Part shown: in pieces, positions 32,901-50,200 of the stretch
Layout of the letters: each line of letters begins with the position of its first letter
Position numbering within the stretch: the first letter of the stretch is position 1
Source: Scatophagus argus
Taxonomy: Eukaryota; Chordata; Actinopteri; Scatophagidae
Length of the DNA: 64,000 bases
Assembly: GCF_020382885.2 (NCBI RefSeq)
Contig: NC_058499.1
Coordinates: 10,959,872 to 11,023,871 of the forward strand
Reading direction: 5' to 3'
Translations under genes and position numbers: made by a program
The notes under the pieces: model-generated
What the model was told of the DNA's origin: nothing
Databases searched by the model: none
What the model saw: only the letters and a program-made list of their open reading frames with translations

Positions 32901-35900
32901 TTTATTAATAAGCAGAAAGGGAGAGAAAGATTACTAATACTTGCATTGTTGGAAATAAAGTGACAAACATAAGTGGGAAAATACACCGCTTTTTAAACAA
33001 AAACAAACCTTGAATAAGCATAATGTAAATATAAAAATGAGAAAGAGAGATCAGTGGTCTAAAATGTAAGATAAAAACAAGCACGTTATGTGTTCTGTTG
33101 AATATGAATCCAGAATTAATTCTAGTTTGTTAGTTAGTTTATCTGTCGATATGTCTTACGATTAGAGAGATTATTTTAAAATCAACCTTTACTACACACA
33201 GGGTGAGGGCAAATCAGATCCAACATTCCTGTGTATCACTTGAGTAACATTCATGAGCATCAGCATTTAATTTCTTTATGTAGCTATTTATCTTCCAACA
33301 TCCAGGGCCACTGATGAAAGATACTGAAATATGAGCTTCATTAGTGAATTCTATTAGACAGAAAAGCATGTGATTTGTTTAAATTTATCCCACTGATGGA
33401 GGAGGCGAATGACAGGGAGAGAGAAATGTGCATTATATTGCACATAGATTGATATATATTTCATTTTTTAAGAGTTGAGGTTGCACAAGTTGAAGGAAGC
33501 AGAAATGTGACACTTCACTGGGTGGCCCTGAAAACAACATCACAGTTAAAAGGTCACCATGACTTTAAAAAGGTTTAGTTAACAAAATGAGGCTGCTGTG
33601 GGGTCAAACTTTTACATCTTCAGTGACAAACACCTGAAAATGTTTACCTATCACAGCTAAGCCATCGGCACTGATGAATGTAATTATGTGTGTCTGGGTT
33701 GGCGGCTATGCCTGTTTGAATTTGCTGGGATGTTAAACTGATGAGAATACATAAAAATATAACTAATGGATTGCATTAAAGGTTAACTTATCACACTGTA
33801 CAAGTAAATTGAGTAGCCATTAAATGATAAATACTCATTCTATATAAAAGTAATTGTATTCCTTAATTTTGTCTACTACTCCCTCATAAGCTTCACTTTG
33901 TATTATTTGACACTTTGCAATGAAGTGCATTATTCCCTTTATACAGTTGCAACAGTAAACATACCACGTGTAGCTGACGCTCGCAATACGGCTATGTGCT
34001 ACCATGGCGATGCGAGAAGTTAGGGTGCGATCATCGTATTTGAGTTCTGATTGTTTTTTTTTGTTTGTGTGGGTTTGTGGTGGGGCATCCTGCATTATGA
34101 TCCATGATTCTGTTGTGGGATCTTGCTGAAATGTTTCAGTTAAATTATTGTGAAAGGTCACTTCCTGTGTAACGTTAACCGGAAACTGTGAGCGGGAATT
34201 GAGGGAGAGAGGAAAAGAGATGAGAGATGACTGTCTACTACTGGCTAACCAGGCGTACACGGTAATTATTCTGAATACGGAAATCCATGTACTTGTGTGA
34301 AAGAAAATAACAGAGAATGATGTATGTGAAAATATGTTCTTGTTCCAGTTTTCACGGTGTTCCTTAACCACGACGAGAGAAAATAAAAAAAAAAAAAGGT
34401 TGTGGACATTAGTAAGAGGTGTGATTCTTGTTATCAGAGTAGATACACCACCTAAAATAACAAGTTTGTTTTGCAAATGTGCATATGTTATTGTGTTATA
34501 CACCAATTATGACAAAGTAACTAACAATGTACTATATATTAAATGAAAATGCATTCTTTAATTGTTTAATTCTACTGTTATCTTAAGGCTGTAGGTGTAG
34601 TTGGTTTTTTTTCTGTTTATCTTTCTCTTGCCAAAATGCTAAACATTTAGCTCCCAGTGAAATAAACTTCAGCATCATGTTTTCCCAAATTTTAAACTGG
34701 TTTGTGATTTAACATGCAGTATTAAAATGCCATGCAGAGCAAATCTTACGAATGTCACAAAAGTGCATAGAGCGAGAAGGGAATCTCATGTGTATGATTT
34801 TATGGTTAGAGGTGGATTACAACTGAGCTACTGTCCAACTGTGGGCAATTCATCAGAATCAAGGGGCACACTTGATGAAAACTCTTACCGCAGAATTTCT
34901 TTGCGGGTGAAAAATGTACAGTCCTGCAAGAAGAGGAAACAACATGTCAGAATGCAAATATGAGAAATATTTTAGTTTGATAAAGAACCGTAGTGTATGA
35001 CAAACTGTTTATGGTACAATAAATATTTGGGTCCTTCACAAAAAACCCTGAACACATTCTCAATGACACATCTGTGAGTCATACAAAATAACATTACGGG
35101 CCCTCTGAAGTTACGTAAATGACCTTTTGAATCCCGTGTTTTGCTTGTCGAGGTGTCTGGTGTCTCTTCAATGATGATATGTGTGTGAGTGTTGTCGCCT
35201 GCCACTTGCAAAAGGACCGATGAGGCAGGGGAACATGATCTGCTGTTGTCTGACACGTGTGTGTTAGCACACACATTATCCAACAGCCCTACTGGAGGCA
35301 CCTCAGTTTACACTTCACCTTGTATCCTTTCTGTCTGAGTGTGAGAAGCAGAGCGCAGCCAGCTGAGCTCTAGAGACAATGCTACAAACAAGAGGCAAGA
35401 AAAGCTTTGCTTGGAGGATTTTCACTTGTCACTGAAGTGCAGACACATGGGTTAATGATAGGTGTGAGTATATGTAAAGCAAAATCTGAATATCTCAATC
35501 ATGTCAGATCACACTTTAAGTAATGCACACACATAGAAAAAATGGTTCTGGTAAAAAAAATCAGTGGGTTAGCTGATGTCAAACTATGTGTTATATCTTC
35601 CCATCTGTTAGAAAAAAAAAGATATCAAATGTATGTATGATACCCAAAAGGGAAAAACAACAAGCAAGACAAACAGAAAGCAACAGTACTCTGATAAGGG
35701 CTTTGAAAGAGTAGCAGGAGTAACCAGAGAGGCTCTTGAGAACTAAACTGTCTGCTGAGAGTAGAGTTTCGCAGCTTATCACACTGGCTTGGCATCAATT
35801 ATTAAGCCCACACCTAATCACATGATAAACCCGTGTTTCTTCCCAAGAAAACCTGGACTATTATTACAGGATAAAAGAGGTCAGATCTTCTCAGATGGTG

Positions 35901-36344
35901 GCCCAGTGAACACAAGATCCTCTTCATTTGGCAATGAAATCAAACCGTCTGCTACCCTCACCTTGGAGACATGAATATTTAAATTAAAAGAGTATAGGCT
36001 TAACCGAACACACTCTAGTATTGATTATTGCCTGCAATTAATTAATGAGGACCAGGACCATGTGCTGGTATTACACTAAGCTGAAGTGGCATCAGTAGTT
36101 GGATCAATATATTGCTTTTCTGCCTATCTCACAAATATTCAACTTTTTTCATTTTGCTTTGTCCATTAGACTGATGTGTCAGGGGTCCATACAAAGAAAA
36201 TGTTGTGCTTTAACATTATTTTTCTGTCCCTGGAGTTGGACACTGGATATATTCTCCAACATGCTGCAAGTAGACACAGACATGCAAGCTTACCTGGTAG
36301 GCATCCAGTTGCTCGTCCGTAAATATTGTTTGCTTATTACCCAT
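29929..36344 (-). CDS. cib2: Calcium and integrin-binding family member 2 (6 coding exons)
   Basis: CIB2 is a small EF-hand protein that binds calcium/magnesium and integrin tails. In vertebrates it is an essential partner of the TMC mechanotransduction channel in hair cells. Exons on the minus strand: 36344-36294, 34923-34889, 31908-31797, 30781-30634, 30532-30337, 29950-29929. They sum to 564 nt, 187 residues, the same length as human CIB2. The start [17 protein letters not shown] retains Gly2 of an N-myristoylation signal. EF-hand 3 ([12 protein letters not shown], about 116-127) and EF-hand 4 ([14 protein letters not shown], about 157-170) keep their acidic calcium ligands; the first two hands are degenerate as in the family. 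The last exon supplies only the TFHIRI tail and stop. The start exon is followed by 1.4 kb of intron before the 35-nt second exon. Confidence 0.96.
31515..31538. repeat. (GAT)n microsatellite in a cib2 intron
   Basis: About eight units of TGA/GAT in tandem, in the intron between the third and fourth cib2 coding exons. Confidence 0.95.
31909..34888 (-). other. cib2 intron 2 with a long uncharacterised open frame
   Basis: This 3 kb intron contains no recognised exon. A minus-strand frame of 223 codons (33835-34506) is the longest open frame in the window outside recognised exons. I see no domain in it and composition is low-complexity in places, so I do not call it a gene. Confidence 0.5.
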
Positions 36345-37750
36345 CTTGATTAAATCATGTGTTGCGTGTCCACCTTCACATCACTGAACGTCCGGAGCCT
36401 TTTCTCAATGAAAGGCATTTAGGAGCTCAGCGGACCCAACAGGGAGGAGTGGACGACGCTGCAAACTCTTAAAAGAGGTTGTTGTTGTTGTTGTTGTCCT
36501 TACGGAAGATGTCCGCCATGACTGTAAGTCGCAGAGGATGCAAAGGCTAAAAAAAAAGACATAAAAAGATGAAAAATAAGAATAGATGACCAGTGAACAG
36601 CTGCGGCGGAGCTGCTGGATGTGGTCTCCGGAGTCCAAACGCAGCAAACTGATCTGGTTCTCTTTACGCACCCAGCTGCTGTCCACCGGGAGTCAAGACA
36701 AACCAATAGGACCTCAGGTAAATAAATAAATAAATAAACACATGTCAGCTGCAACCTGTAATGGAGATGCCGTCTTAATTAGATTGTGGAGCTGCTTAAT
36801 GCTGTAACTGATGCATATACCTCCATGTGTGTGTCATCTGTACATGCAAACAACTTCATTATGTAAGGCGAAGAAAAGGGCACTATGATGCATTAATATG
36901 TAATCGGTATTTTGGTGCTTCAAGTGCTCAAGCTGAAGCTAATACTATATTTGGGGTGGCACGTTTGTGTCATTTTATCTATACTGCAAATGATAATTCA
37001 TAATATTTAAATACATTTATGTTTTGTACATAATATGCCACATCGAGGGTATAATATTTCTACTTTGAGGTGTGAGCAGGCTACACTTCAAAGTAACGTG
37101 CTCAACTACAGAAAGATGCCTCTGACATTTTTCTTTAATCCATTTTTCATATTTGTATCTCGTTTTCAGACCAAATTAACCTCTATTTCGGCAGCATATT
37201 TAATAGTTTTAGTTTATAGTTATTAATTCATTCAGTTCACAGTTATTTCACTCCTTGGTTGGATTAAACTTTGTATGCGCATTAATTTATCCTTTTCGTT
37301 TAATTACCACATGATTTTAGCACAGATTACTCACGTGACTACTACAGTGCAATAACAAGGTCGTATAAAGGAATTATTATAAGGTCAATGCTGAAAACAA
37401 AGCAAGAACACAACTTTTAATTGGCACAAAACCTGTTGCACGGAAGAAACATAAAAAATCCTAGAACATTTTCCCCCCAGCCACGTCTTCATCCTCCAGC
37501 GCCCTCTAACACGGTGTACTGCCTGCTTTGTAGCTTATGCTATCCTGTGCTGGACTGCAGAGTCCGTCTCATCCACCTGCGTGCTAGTGCAGCACAGCAG
37601 TACAGTGAGCGTGTCCTGAGTGCACCCCAGGACAGATGCCAATTTCACATTTCCCCCAAATAACCACTGCCTTGCCTTCCCACTGCATTGGTTAAAATCG
37701 TCGCTTTTTATTGCGATAGGTAGCTTTTTTAAATAGCAAAGTTGCCCGCG
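36345..37750. promoter_or_regulatory. Divergent 5' regions of cib2 and lrrc61
   Basis: The 1.4 kb between the two start codons holds the 5' UTRs and promoters of both genes. Simple repeats mark the cib2 side: (GTT)n at 36477-36497 and (AAAT)n at 36719-36738. The lrrc61 side, just before 37751, is moderately CpG-containing with no TATA motif. No other gene is supported. Confidence 0.5.
36477..36497. repeat. (GTT)n microsatellite near the cib2 5' end
   Basis: About seven GTT units, 130 bp upstream of the cib2 start codon, so possibly within its 5' UTR or promoter. Confidence 0.9.
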
Positions 37751-40700
37751 ATGGACTCTAAGCGAGATAAAGACCAAGGTAAGTTATGATGGATAGCTTG
37801 TTGCTACGTCGCTACGCTAGCCCATTAGCGGCTTGTGCTAGCCATAGCTGGGACTTAAGCTAAGCTGTGGCTAACGTCGTTCGCTTCACAGCAATTTACG
37901 TGTCATTATTAGGGGGAAAAAAGTAAAAGATTAGCATTTCATTGAATAACCCACCCACTTTCATCCTGCTGAATCATCCTCACGAATTCACGTAGGCGCT
38001 TGCCTCACCATGTTTATAGTTGATATAAACAGGTTGCTACCCACATTAGCGGTGACTGGTGGATGACTATCAAGCTAAGCTAAATACCATCACCTTCATT
38101 TCTGCAGGTGATAACAACTGCTAGATATGCGTTTGGTGGCCCTACCCCACCCACGACGGTTTCACTCTTTTTCTGGTGTAGTTGCAGTAACCTGTCTGCC
38201 AGCCTGATCATTTTTTACATCAAAGTAAATAAATGAAATGTGTTGATGTGTTTAAATCTCGAAAATGCAACAGGATGAAATGTAACAGAAGAAACAGACC
38301 TTAACATCATTATTTCTGGTTAACCTGGTGAGCCTTTTCTTTCAGTGACTCTGTTCTCAGGCGATTTGTTTTTAATTGGTGGTGGCTCATGACATTGTAT
38401 TCATGTGCATTTAGAACTGGGTACTGATTCTGCCTTAGGAAAATAGCCAAATATAACTTCCTTGGTTGCTATTCATGCGTGCACCTTTCAAGCTGATACC
38501 ATCACAGACAACACACAGAGCAGCACATCTGCTGTTTGTGTCCCTTTCCTCTGGAGCTGGCAGAGGAAGAGCTCGGTGTGCTGCCAGATATGGAATTCAC
38601 GGTCTACTTGAATTGGTATCTACTATTTAGAGACGACTGCATGAGAGATTTGATTGTTCCACCGTGAGCAGAACAGACACGGTGCTTCCAGCATTCTGCT
38701 TATGCAGCACTGACTCATGAATAAGGAGTCTGGGATTGTATTTCATTTTTAGATTAGAAGCGTGAATGTGGTTTGTTATGCTGCAGTCTTATTTCTCTGA
38801 TTCTCTCTCTCTCTTTCTCAGATGCAGACTGTGACAAGATAACCGCGGCGCTGCTCAAGTCCCGTACAGGAGAATTTGACTTGGAGTCAATACTGTTCCT
38901 CAAATTGAGGGGTCTTGGTAAGATGTAATTAATATACCTTTATTTAAGCCTCCAAAAATGTCAGTTTATGATGTTTTTAATAGTTAATTGCATGTCCTAC
39001 AGGCATACATGATCTTGGATGCATTGGGGAGTGTGTGAATTTAGAGAGACTGGACCTCTCTGGAAATAACATTACAAATTTAGCGCCTCTGGCGGCTCTT
39101 CGGCATCTTTCTGTGCTCAATTTGTCCTCCAACAAGATTTCCAATTTAGGTAAGATTTCCTGAAGAATTTTATTTATTGTATATAGTCTTTATTTCCACA
39201 CTCCACTTATCAAGAAAGTCTCTGTCATGAATAGAATTGTTTTTTTAATGTTAACGATATTGCTTTTGTAATTTCAGAGTCCCTGCGTGGTTGTGAGAAT
39301 ATACAGAACTTAAATGTGGCTGGTAATTTCATATCCAGGTAGGACAATATAACCAAATGCTTACCCTAGATGAATAAGAAAGTGATTTTTACTAATTACA
39401 GTATGAATTACATTTTATACAAACAATCAGATACGTAATTTATGATAAATATAAAACATATTTTACTACTAGTAATTATGTTTTTAAGAGCAATGCTCTG
39501 AGCTGGTTGTGTAAGATAATCTCCTATATATTATGTTTTTCAACAGTATTGAGAACCTACACTGCCTTCAGTCTTTGAAAAAGCTAGAAAATATACGTTT
39601 TAAAGACAACACGTACAATTACACCAATCCAGGTAATTTATAGTGACTTAATTCGAAATCACTCCGGTGTATAGAAAATCTTGATAAGTGCACTCACTGT
39701 TACTCTTTCTATGTCAGTGTGCAGGAACGCATCATACAGAACCGTAGTTCTTGAGATGTTCCCCAGCATAAAAGTGCTGGATGGTAAGATATATTTTATT
39801 TTCATAAAGTCTTTCGCAAATCATTAGCTCTTAGAGTACGTTAAATGTGTCCTTGAATTTAGAGGTCTTCTTTTAATCTGGTTAAATTCTAGGTGAAAGA
39901 GTGGTCGGACGTGGAAGTGATTTATACCAATTATGCAAAGACATTGATGATACCATCAAAGGTACGTTTGTTAACAAGGCTGTCGATCACACGATTGTGA
40001 TGCATTCATCGTGATAGCCCCTGCTCGAAAGTAAAATATTACTCAGCTGTTAATTTTTTTCTCCACAAATGTTTAGCTGGTTTATACAAGAATGGACAGC
40101 TTGTTGAACATCCCGATTGCAAACCATGGGTGGAGGACAGTTACTGGGAGATAAAGAGATCAAACAATGCCATTATTGACGAAGCCTACAAACAGTTTAA
40201 CGGTAAGAAACTGCAACTTGACTGGTGTGTATGACCATACAACTGTGAAGTGGTAATTTTAGTATTAAAGAAAACCAGAATTATCTAACCAGTTGTCAAC
40301 TCAATGAAGTTGTGTATACAGTGTGGTATTCTATATAATCTTTAAAAATCTTTATCTTTAAAATCTTTAAAAAAACAAAAAAAACGGGGGCAGCTGTGGC
40401 CTAGAGGTTGGAGAAGCGGCTTGTGATCGGAAGGTCACCGGTTCGATTCCCCCACCGGACGGGCAGGAAAAATTTGGATGTGGTGGAGTGATTAATGTGA
40501 AAAATGCTCTCCCCTCCTCCATTAGCCGGCTGATGTGCCCTTGAGCAAGGCACTTAACCCCCTAATATGCTCCCTGGGCGCTTGATGCTGCCCACTGCTC
40601 TTGTGTGTGTTTCACTGCATGTAATTTGCCAGGTGTTGCATGTGTGTGTGCAACTAAGGATGGGTCAAATGCAGAAGATGAATTCAGTGTGTGTATGTAA

Positions 40701-40873
40701 AAATATATACTGTCAATAAAGCTGATTATTCTTCTTCTCTTCTTCTTTACATTTGTTTTTCTACAGATGTTCTTCATGAATGCAGACTCCTCAACAACAG
40801 AGCCACCCATGTAATTTCACAAACTGAAAGATCTATGAGCCTGAAGAAGCAGCCAAAGCAGTATGCCATCTGA
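37751..40873 (+). CDS. lrrc61: Leucine-rich repeat-containing protein 61 (9 coding exons)
   Basis: LRRC61 is a small leucine-rich-repeat protein with no firmly assigned function. Exons: 37751-37778, 38822-38917, 39003-39149, 39278-39338, 39547-39632, 39718-39783, 39893-39961, 40077-40202, 40767-40873, total 786 nt, 261 residues (human LRRC61 is about the same). The N-terminal part reads LKSRTGEFDLESILFLKLRG, the family hallmark. SDS22-like repeats follow (LERLDLSGNNITNL, LSVLNLSSNKISNL), then a cap region with FPSIKVLDGERVVGRGSDL. A C-terminal helical segment includes DEAYKQFNDVLHECRLL. The first exon has only 28 coding bases. The last intron holds a complete SINE at 40384-40748, about 20 bp before the acceptor. 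In human this gene is on chromosome 7, so its place between cib2 and idh3a is a difference from the mammalian order. Confidence 0.94.
40384..40748 (+). mobile_element. tRNA-derived SINE, copy 1 (lrrc61 last intron)
   Basis: The head carries RNA polymerase III promoter boxes: A-box-like TGGCCTAGAGGTTGG (40397-40411) and a perfect B box GGTTCGATTCC (40440-40450). The body includes CCTTGAGCAAGGCACTTAAC (40539-40558) and GGGCGCTTGATGCTGCCCAC. The element ends in a (TTC)n-type tail after GTCAATAAAGCTGATT. A second copy with the same head, body and tail is at 57610-57949. Copy 1 keeps a segment (about 40508-40536) that copy 2 has lost. I see no clear target-site duplication. The family name is not known to me. 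Confidence 0.9.
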
Positions 40874-42381
40874 GCTGGATATTTTGGACACATCTGTGTA
40901 CAACATTTAGCAACATTTTGTTGTATGATGAAACCATGGCTAATGTACTGTAGGTTTTTCAAATTACCAAGCTACATCCAAATGCTTGATAAGTATCATT
41001 GCCAGGCACACATGCTCCTGTGTTGCAGTGCGAGGCATTTGTTGAAACTGTATTGCATCCTATGCATTATGTAACTGATGATACGTTTAAGTGGTTTGAA
41101 AACCTTTATCCATACTGACACCCCTCAGTTTGGTTCAAAGATGTATTTACTTGCACAGTGTGCATTCTGTACCATGTTGTAGCCTGCCGAGAACTATGCT
41201 GCTTAAAAATTTCTATAGTTTAAGTGATTTAAAGCTTATTTTCCCCATTTTGCATTGCTGGATAATTTTGGGAGTTAATGTGTCCCATGCTGTATGCTTT
41301 CTTTGTAATTTGAACTTTTGCAAAAAGTAATTGAATGACTGCCTCTGCTGTTTGTACTTGTTTTATACCATAAATTTTATTATGTGTACAATCAGCTCCA
41401 GGGAATTAGTGTGCTTATGAAGGTATACTTAGTGTCTTTTCTCCTATTTTTAGGACAACTGATGCATACGTATTACATGTTGTTTGCACATGCACAGCCA
41501 AAAAGCATGCTTATCAGTGTTGTGGCTTCAGGAAAGAAATAACCAACCCCTCAGATGTCTCGGCAATGGTCCAGTGGCGCCACTTGCTGGTGTTTATGGT
41601 CCATCAAAACAGTTAGAATCAGAATCTGCTTTATTGATCAGGTATGCGTACACATATAAGCAGACAAGGAGTTGGACTCCAGTTGTAAGTTGCTCTCAGA
41701 ATGATGGAAATGGGTCTGCAGCACAAAGGCACAGTAAAGTTGAACGAAAGTGGTTATGAAGAAAGACTTATTACGTACATACAAGTAGGTGCAAAAGGTT
41801 CGACACTGATCAATAACCTACGAAAGTTATATACAAGTCAAGTGTTTGTATTAATTCTAAACAAATATAAAGAGTGCGAAGGAGTAAACACTGAATGGGT
41901 ATGTATGGGGTAGCTGTACGGTGTGCGTACATCTCTATGGCTGCTTTGCTGTACGTGAACTCCGTGTCCCTTGCCACCGTAATTCCGACCAACAATAAAT
42001 CGTTATCCCGTTTATGGTGAGAAATATTATTTTTCTTCCGTAATGTTTTGTCCGTTTTGTTTTATCATTGTGTGTTTTATCATTCGACACTAAATAAGAA
42101 GCTACTTCCCGAAATCTAAGAGACTTCCCAAAATAAGAGCAAAAGTAATATTGCTTTTAAAGTCTCAGTCAGTGTTAAATTGGCCAGTATTACACAAAAC
42201 ATTGGGAGTGCATAATTTAAAGTTACTGCTATAAAACAGGTCCCATTGCTTTTACATTGCTTAATGTTTGAAAAAGAATTTTAATATGAGTTTATTTCGA
42301 AAGAAAGCTTATTCGGAACGGAAATCCGCTTTGTAATGCGCTTAACTTGACAAGTGGTGCATCGACCTTGGATGGTTTAGG
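40874..42381 (+). other. lrrc61 3' UTR and idh3a upstream region
   Basis: This 1.5 kb lies between two same-strand genes. The lrrc61 3' UTR occupies an unknown part; the only clean AATAAA seen is at 41994-41999. A probable interspersed repeat covers about 41610-41900. The idh3a promoter must lie in the last few hundred bases. I see no additional gene. Confidence 0.5.
41610..41900. repeat. Probable interspersed repeat (LINE-tail-like)
   Basis: The phrases AGAATCAGAATCTGCTTTAT (41616-41635), TTGGACTCCAGTTGTA and TTGCTCTCAGAAT match a very common teleost dispersed element whose usual form begins AATCAGAATCAGCTTTATTG. Recognised from memory; boundaries are approximate. Confidence 0.55.
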
Positions 42382-46198
<3,817 letters not shown>

Positions 46199-46736
46199 AG
46201 GATGCTTATGGGGCCATGAATTAATTATTATGGCATGGCTATCTTTATTCCATCATGTCATGTTGTATCTGCACATTTTAAACCAAAATATGTATTTAAA
46301 AAAAGATTTGGGAGTTTGAGATCCTGAAAATTTTATTTTTCCTGCATACTCCAAAGCACTGTCTTAAAAGACTCGACCAACGCTTAGTGTATATGTGATA
46401 ATGCATTTTACTCTTGAATTGTTGAATCTGTGGCAGATATTGTCTACCAGTATATATGGGCTGAATATGGCCTCTTGTCTAACGTATTATGTTGACATTA
46501 AAGACACAGTCTGTATCCATCAGTTCAACCTCTTCAGTTACCATGTTTGTGGATGTGTTTTAGATTTGTGCAGTAAAGAAATACAGATTGGGGCTTTAAT
46601 GACTTCAATATACCAGGCTTCTTTAACATGAATTTTTTTTAACATGAAAGTCTTTTTTCATGTCTGTTTTTCTTGCTGCAAATATCCAAAATGTATAAAG
46701 AGAAATGAATAATACACTGACATCAGAAATGCCAGA

Positions 46737-46742
46737 CTTTTT
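46737..46742 (-). promoter_or_regulatory. acsbg1: acsbg1 poly(A) signal
   Basis: AATAAA on the minus strand, 460 bp past the acsbg1 stop codon. It leaves only about 220 bp to the presumed end of the convergent idh3a transcript. Confidence 0.5.
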
Positions 46743-47203
46743 ATTCAGTGTTATGTAGGTGCCATAAGCCCTATCATCTGCTATTCTTATGATGTGGTTT
46801 GAGTTATGAGTTTTTATCCAAGTTTGTATAAACCATATACTGAATAACACCAATTATTTGTACAAATTACACAGTAAGGTCCTCTCATGCTGGTAGCTGG
46901 TATGTTTTAAAGCAGTAAAAATTGATGACTAGAGACAAATATGAATTAGAAACAAATATTTCAACTGTGACTTCTCTGTGTTGTAATAGCAATTATTACT
47001 CACTATTCAAAACTTAAACTTGGTTTCGTCTTAGAAATGGTAAAATTAAATATGGGTCTTCGGGTTATTTATGCATTCTATGCACACAAGACATAGATAT
47101 AATTCTGAATATCCACGAGAATGATCAGAATTGCAAGTGTCACGTGATTTTCATACTACAGTTACAATACAACAGTTACAGTCATTTCTCTAGGAACTCA
47201 ACA

Positions 47204-50200
47204 CTATTCCTTATAGAGGTTGTCTATGACCTTGTGGTACATCTCCAACACAACAGGGCGTCGAAGCTTCATAGTGGAACCTGGAACAAGAAAACAACAG
47301 AATGATCAATAAGGTCACCGCAGTGTCTAAATTGCAGGGCTTTTCACACAGATTTTGGTAACATTGTATACTGATTGATGTTCTGTTGAACTTACCCAGC
47401 TCTCCTCCAGAAACAGAGAAGTCCTTCCTGAGGATTGTCCACTTCTGTATGCGCTGGGCATTAGAGGTGGCTGCAGCGTTGACTCTGTTAATTCCTTCTT
47501 GAATCGCCCGGTACACCTGTTTGTCTTTTCTCCCAATGATGTCAGACACTTTAGTTGCTTGGCTGCCAACCTGCTGGCAAAACTCCACAGCCTCTTTACT
47601 CAGCTCCTCTGTTGGCTCCATGGTTTCTGTATCACTACAACACTGGAGCACAGAATTAAATCCTTGGAATCGTATGTATTTTCACAACTCCTGACTCTTC
47701 GTGAAAAGGAACAATTGCAGTAATTTGTGACACCAGATGTTTTGTTTACTTCACCCTCATTTATACTTCCTGGTTTGTTAATTTTATCTAGGGAGTTTTT
47801 AAGGAAACTGAATGAAAATAATATTAGAATACAACAGTTTGCATTTTAAGTAAGTATAGTACTTCAACGCATTATTAAAGTAAATGTAAAGGGACTGTAC
47901 ACTGGTCTTTGGTATAAAGTTTGGTGTACATATTTATCTATGTCATGTACACAAGATATGGTTGATGTCATGGATACAGTGCAGTATGCCGTCTTCTATT
48001 ATCTGGAAAAAAAATAAATTACCTTTAGGGTCAAAAGCATTGACAAGAATTTCCTCTTATCCCCTATGAGCATGGCACTGCTAATGATGGGCAGCTCCTT
48101 CTTCACTGCCTCCTCGATGGGAACAGGGGGAATGTTCTCTCCTCCAGCCGTGATGATCAGCTCTGAATAGAAAGAGAGGGCACCTTGACATTAAAGCTAT
48201 TAATGACACAGAACGAGGATAAAGGATCTTCGGTCCTCATGTGTTCAAGTGTTGGTCTCTATATTGACCTAAGACAATATTTTTCAGTAGCCTTATTGTC
48301 TCAGATTGCTCTACCTTTAATTCTCCCTGTGATATACAAGAAGCCCTCTTCGTCTACCTTCCCCAGGTCTCCAGAATGCAGCCATCCATCTTTATCCAGA
48401 GCTTCTCTTGTTTTGTCTTCCATATTGAGGAAACCCATGAAAACGTTACGTCCCCAAAAGCAAATTTCACCTGTTCCCTCAGAGTCTATGTTGGCCATTT
48501 TGTATCGGCAGCCAGGCACCACCTTACCACAGCTTTGTCAGAGAAAAAACACTGTTCTGTTATTTTTCAAAACACTTCAGCCTAACAAATTTTACTTACA
48601 ATTTACATGCAGTTGTTGTACCTTGGTAGTTTGTAAGCTTTGGGACCTGACATAAAATGAGGTCCTGTACTCTCACTCATGCCATATGCCTCGTACAACC
48701 AGATATTCAGGCCCAAGAAAAACTGTACTGTTTCACTGCTGATTGGTGCCGATCCAGAGAAGAACTTCCGACAGCAAGACAGGCCAAGCTCAGCCCGAAG
48801 CTTCTGTAACACCAGGCTGTCAGCCAGGGAAAAAAAGAATGGTTTTTCATCATCCCTGAAACAATAAAAAAATATTAATCAAATCATCTCTGCAAAAAAT
48901 GTGCTGGCATACGTTGTTTCGGGGGCATTTATGCCCTTTCTTCAGCTCTTACTTTTGCTTATATTTCTGATTGGCGTCCAGACTGACTGACATCGCCCAT
49001 GTCACCAGTTTCTTTTTCACATATCCACACTCACTAATTCCCTGTTTTATCTTCTCCATCATCTTCTCCCATACCCGCGGGACTCCCATGTGAGATGTGG
49101 GACACACTTCTCGAAGTGTTGTTATCAGGCTTCCCTACAAGGAATTAAGTACATAAAGAAAAATCAGCCTGTTGTCATTTTTTAGTGGTGCATTCTTCAA
49201 GTTCATTCCTTTCACAGATAAAATTGTATTTTAGTCTCAAATGACAACAATAAAAGTATTTGATATGATTATTAACATGCGTTTGATAAAGGATTTCTCA
49301 CTTACCTTTAAGGCATCTGGCTGTGCAAAGTATACCAGCTCACCCCACTGGATGCCTGTCCAGAGATCATAGATCTGAGCAGCGATGTGGCTGAGAGGCA
49401 GGTAGCTGACCAGTGACTCCTGTCTTGTGTCAGCCGGCTGCAGGTCTCCGGCCCTGCTGGCATGTCCGGCAGTCCATGTAATCTGAAGATTCATCACAGA
49501 TTAAGACAAGCAGCCTTGTTTATTTTCTTCTGCTTTTGCAACTGCTTGCTTATAGTTATATTAAGTACAACCTTACAACAGTCACATGAAAGCTTACATT
49601 GTCATGACTGAGCATGACTCCCTTGGGTTTCCCTGTGCTGCCAGAGGTGTAGATCAGAACGCAGCATTGGTTTGCTCTCTGGCTGCTGATGATGTCATCC
49701 ACTTCTTTCTCAGAAACATCCAGACCCTGCTCCATGAACGCCTCCCACTGTCCCAAAACAGCAACATGCAGCATTGCAGCCTGAGCTCTGTGCTCACTGT
49801 ATCATTTCATGTGGTGACAGGAGAACTTACGGAGTAAAGGTTGGAGATTTTCTGCTGAGGTTCTCCACTGTACTGCACTATGGCTTTCAAACTGGGCAAT
49901 CTGTCACGTATCTGTAATATCAAGAATGAGAAATTTTCCACAGAAGTGTTTTGAATGTAGGTAAAGACCTTTACATATTAATGTAAGAGTACCTGCAGGA
50001 TTTTATCCAGTTGCTTTTGGTTTTCCACCACAATAATGTTGGCTTTAGAGTCACTAATCACATACTGACAAGCTTCTGGTGAGTTTGTGGCATAAATTCC
50101 TGTCATTATACCCCTGTAGGAAGAATACAGGAGGAAGAAATAAATAAGTAGATAAATCACTGCACCAGGAGCATGTGTCAGATGAAATAATGATAACAGC

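Noticed and set aside
40384-40460. tRNA gene at the SINE head
   Set aside because: A and B boxes are present but the sequence lacks a pairing acceptor stem and continues into SINE body and tail; it is a tRNA-derived promoter, not a tRNA gene.
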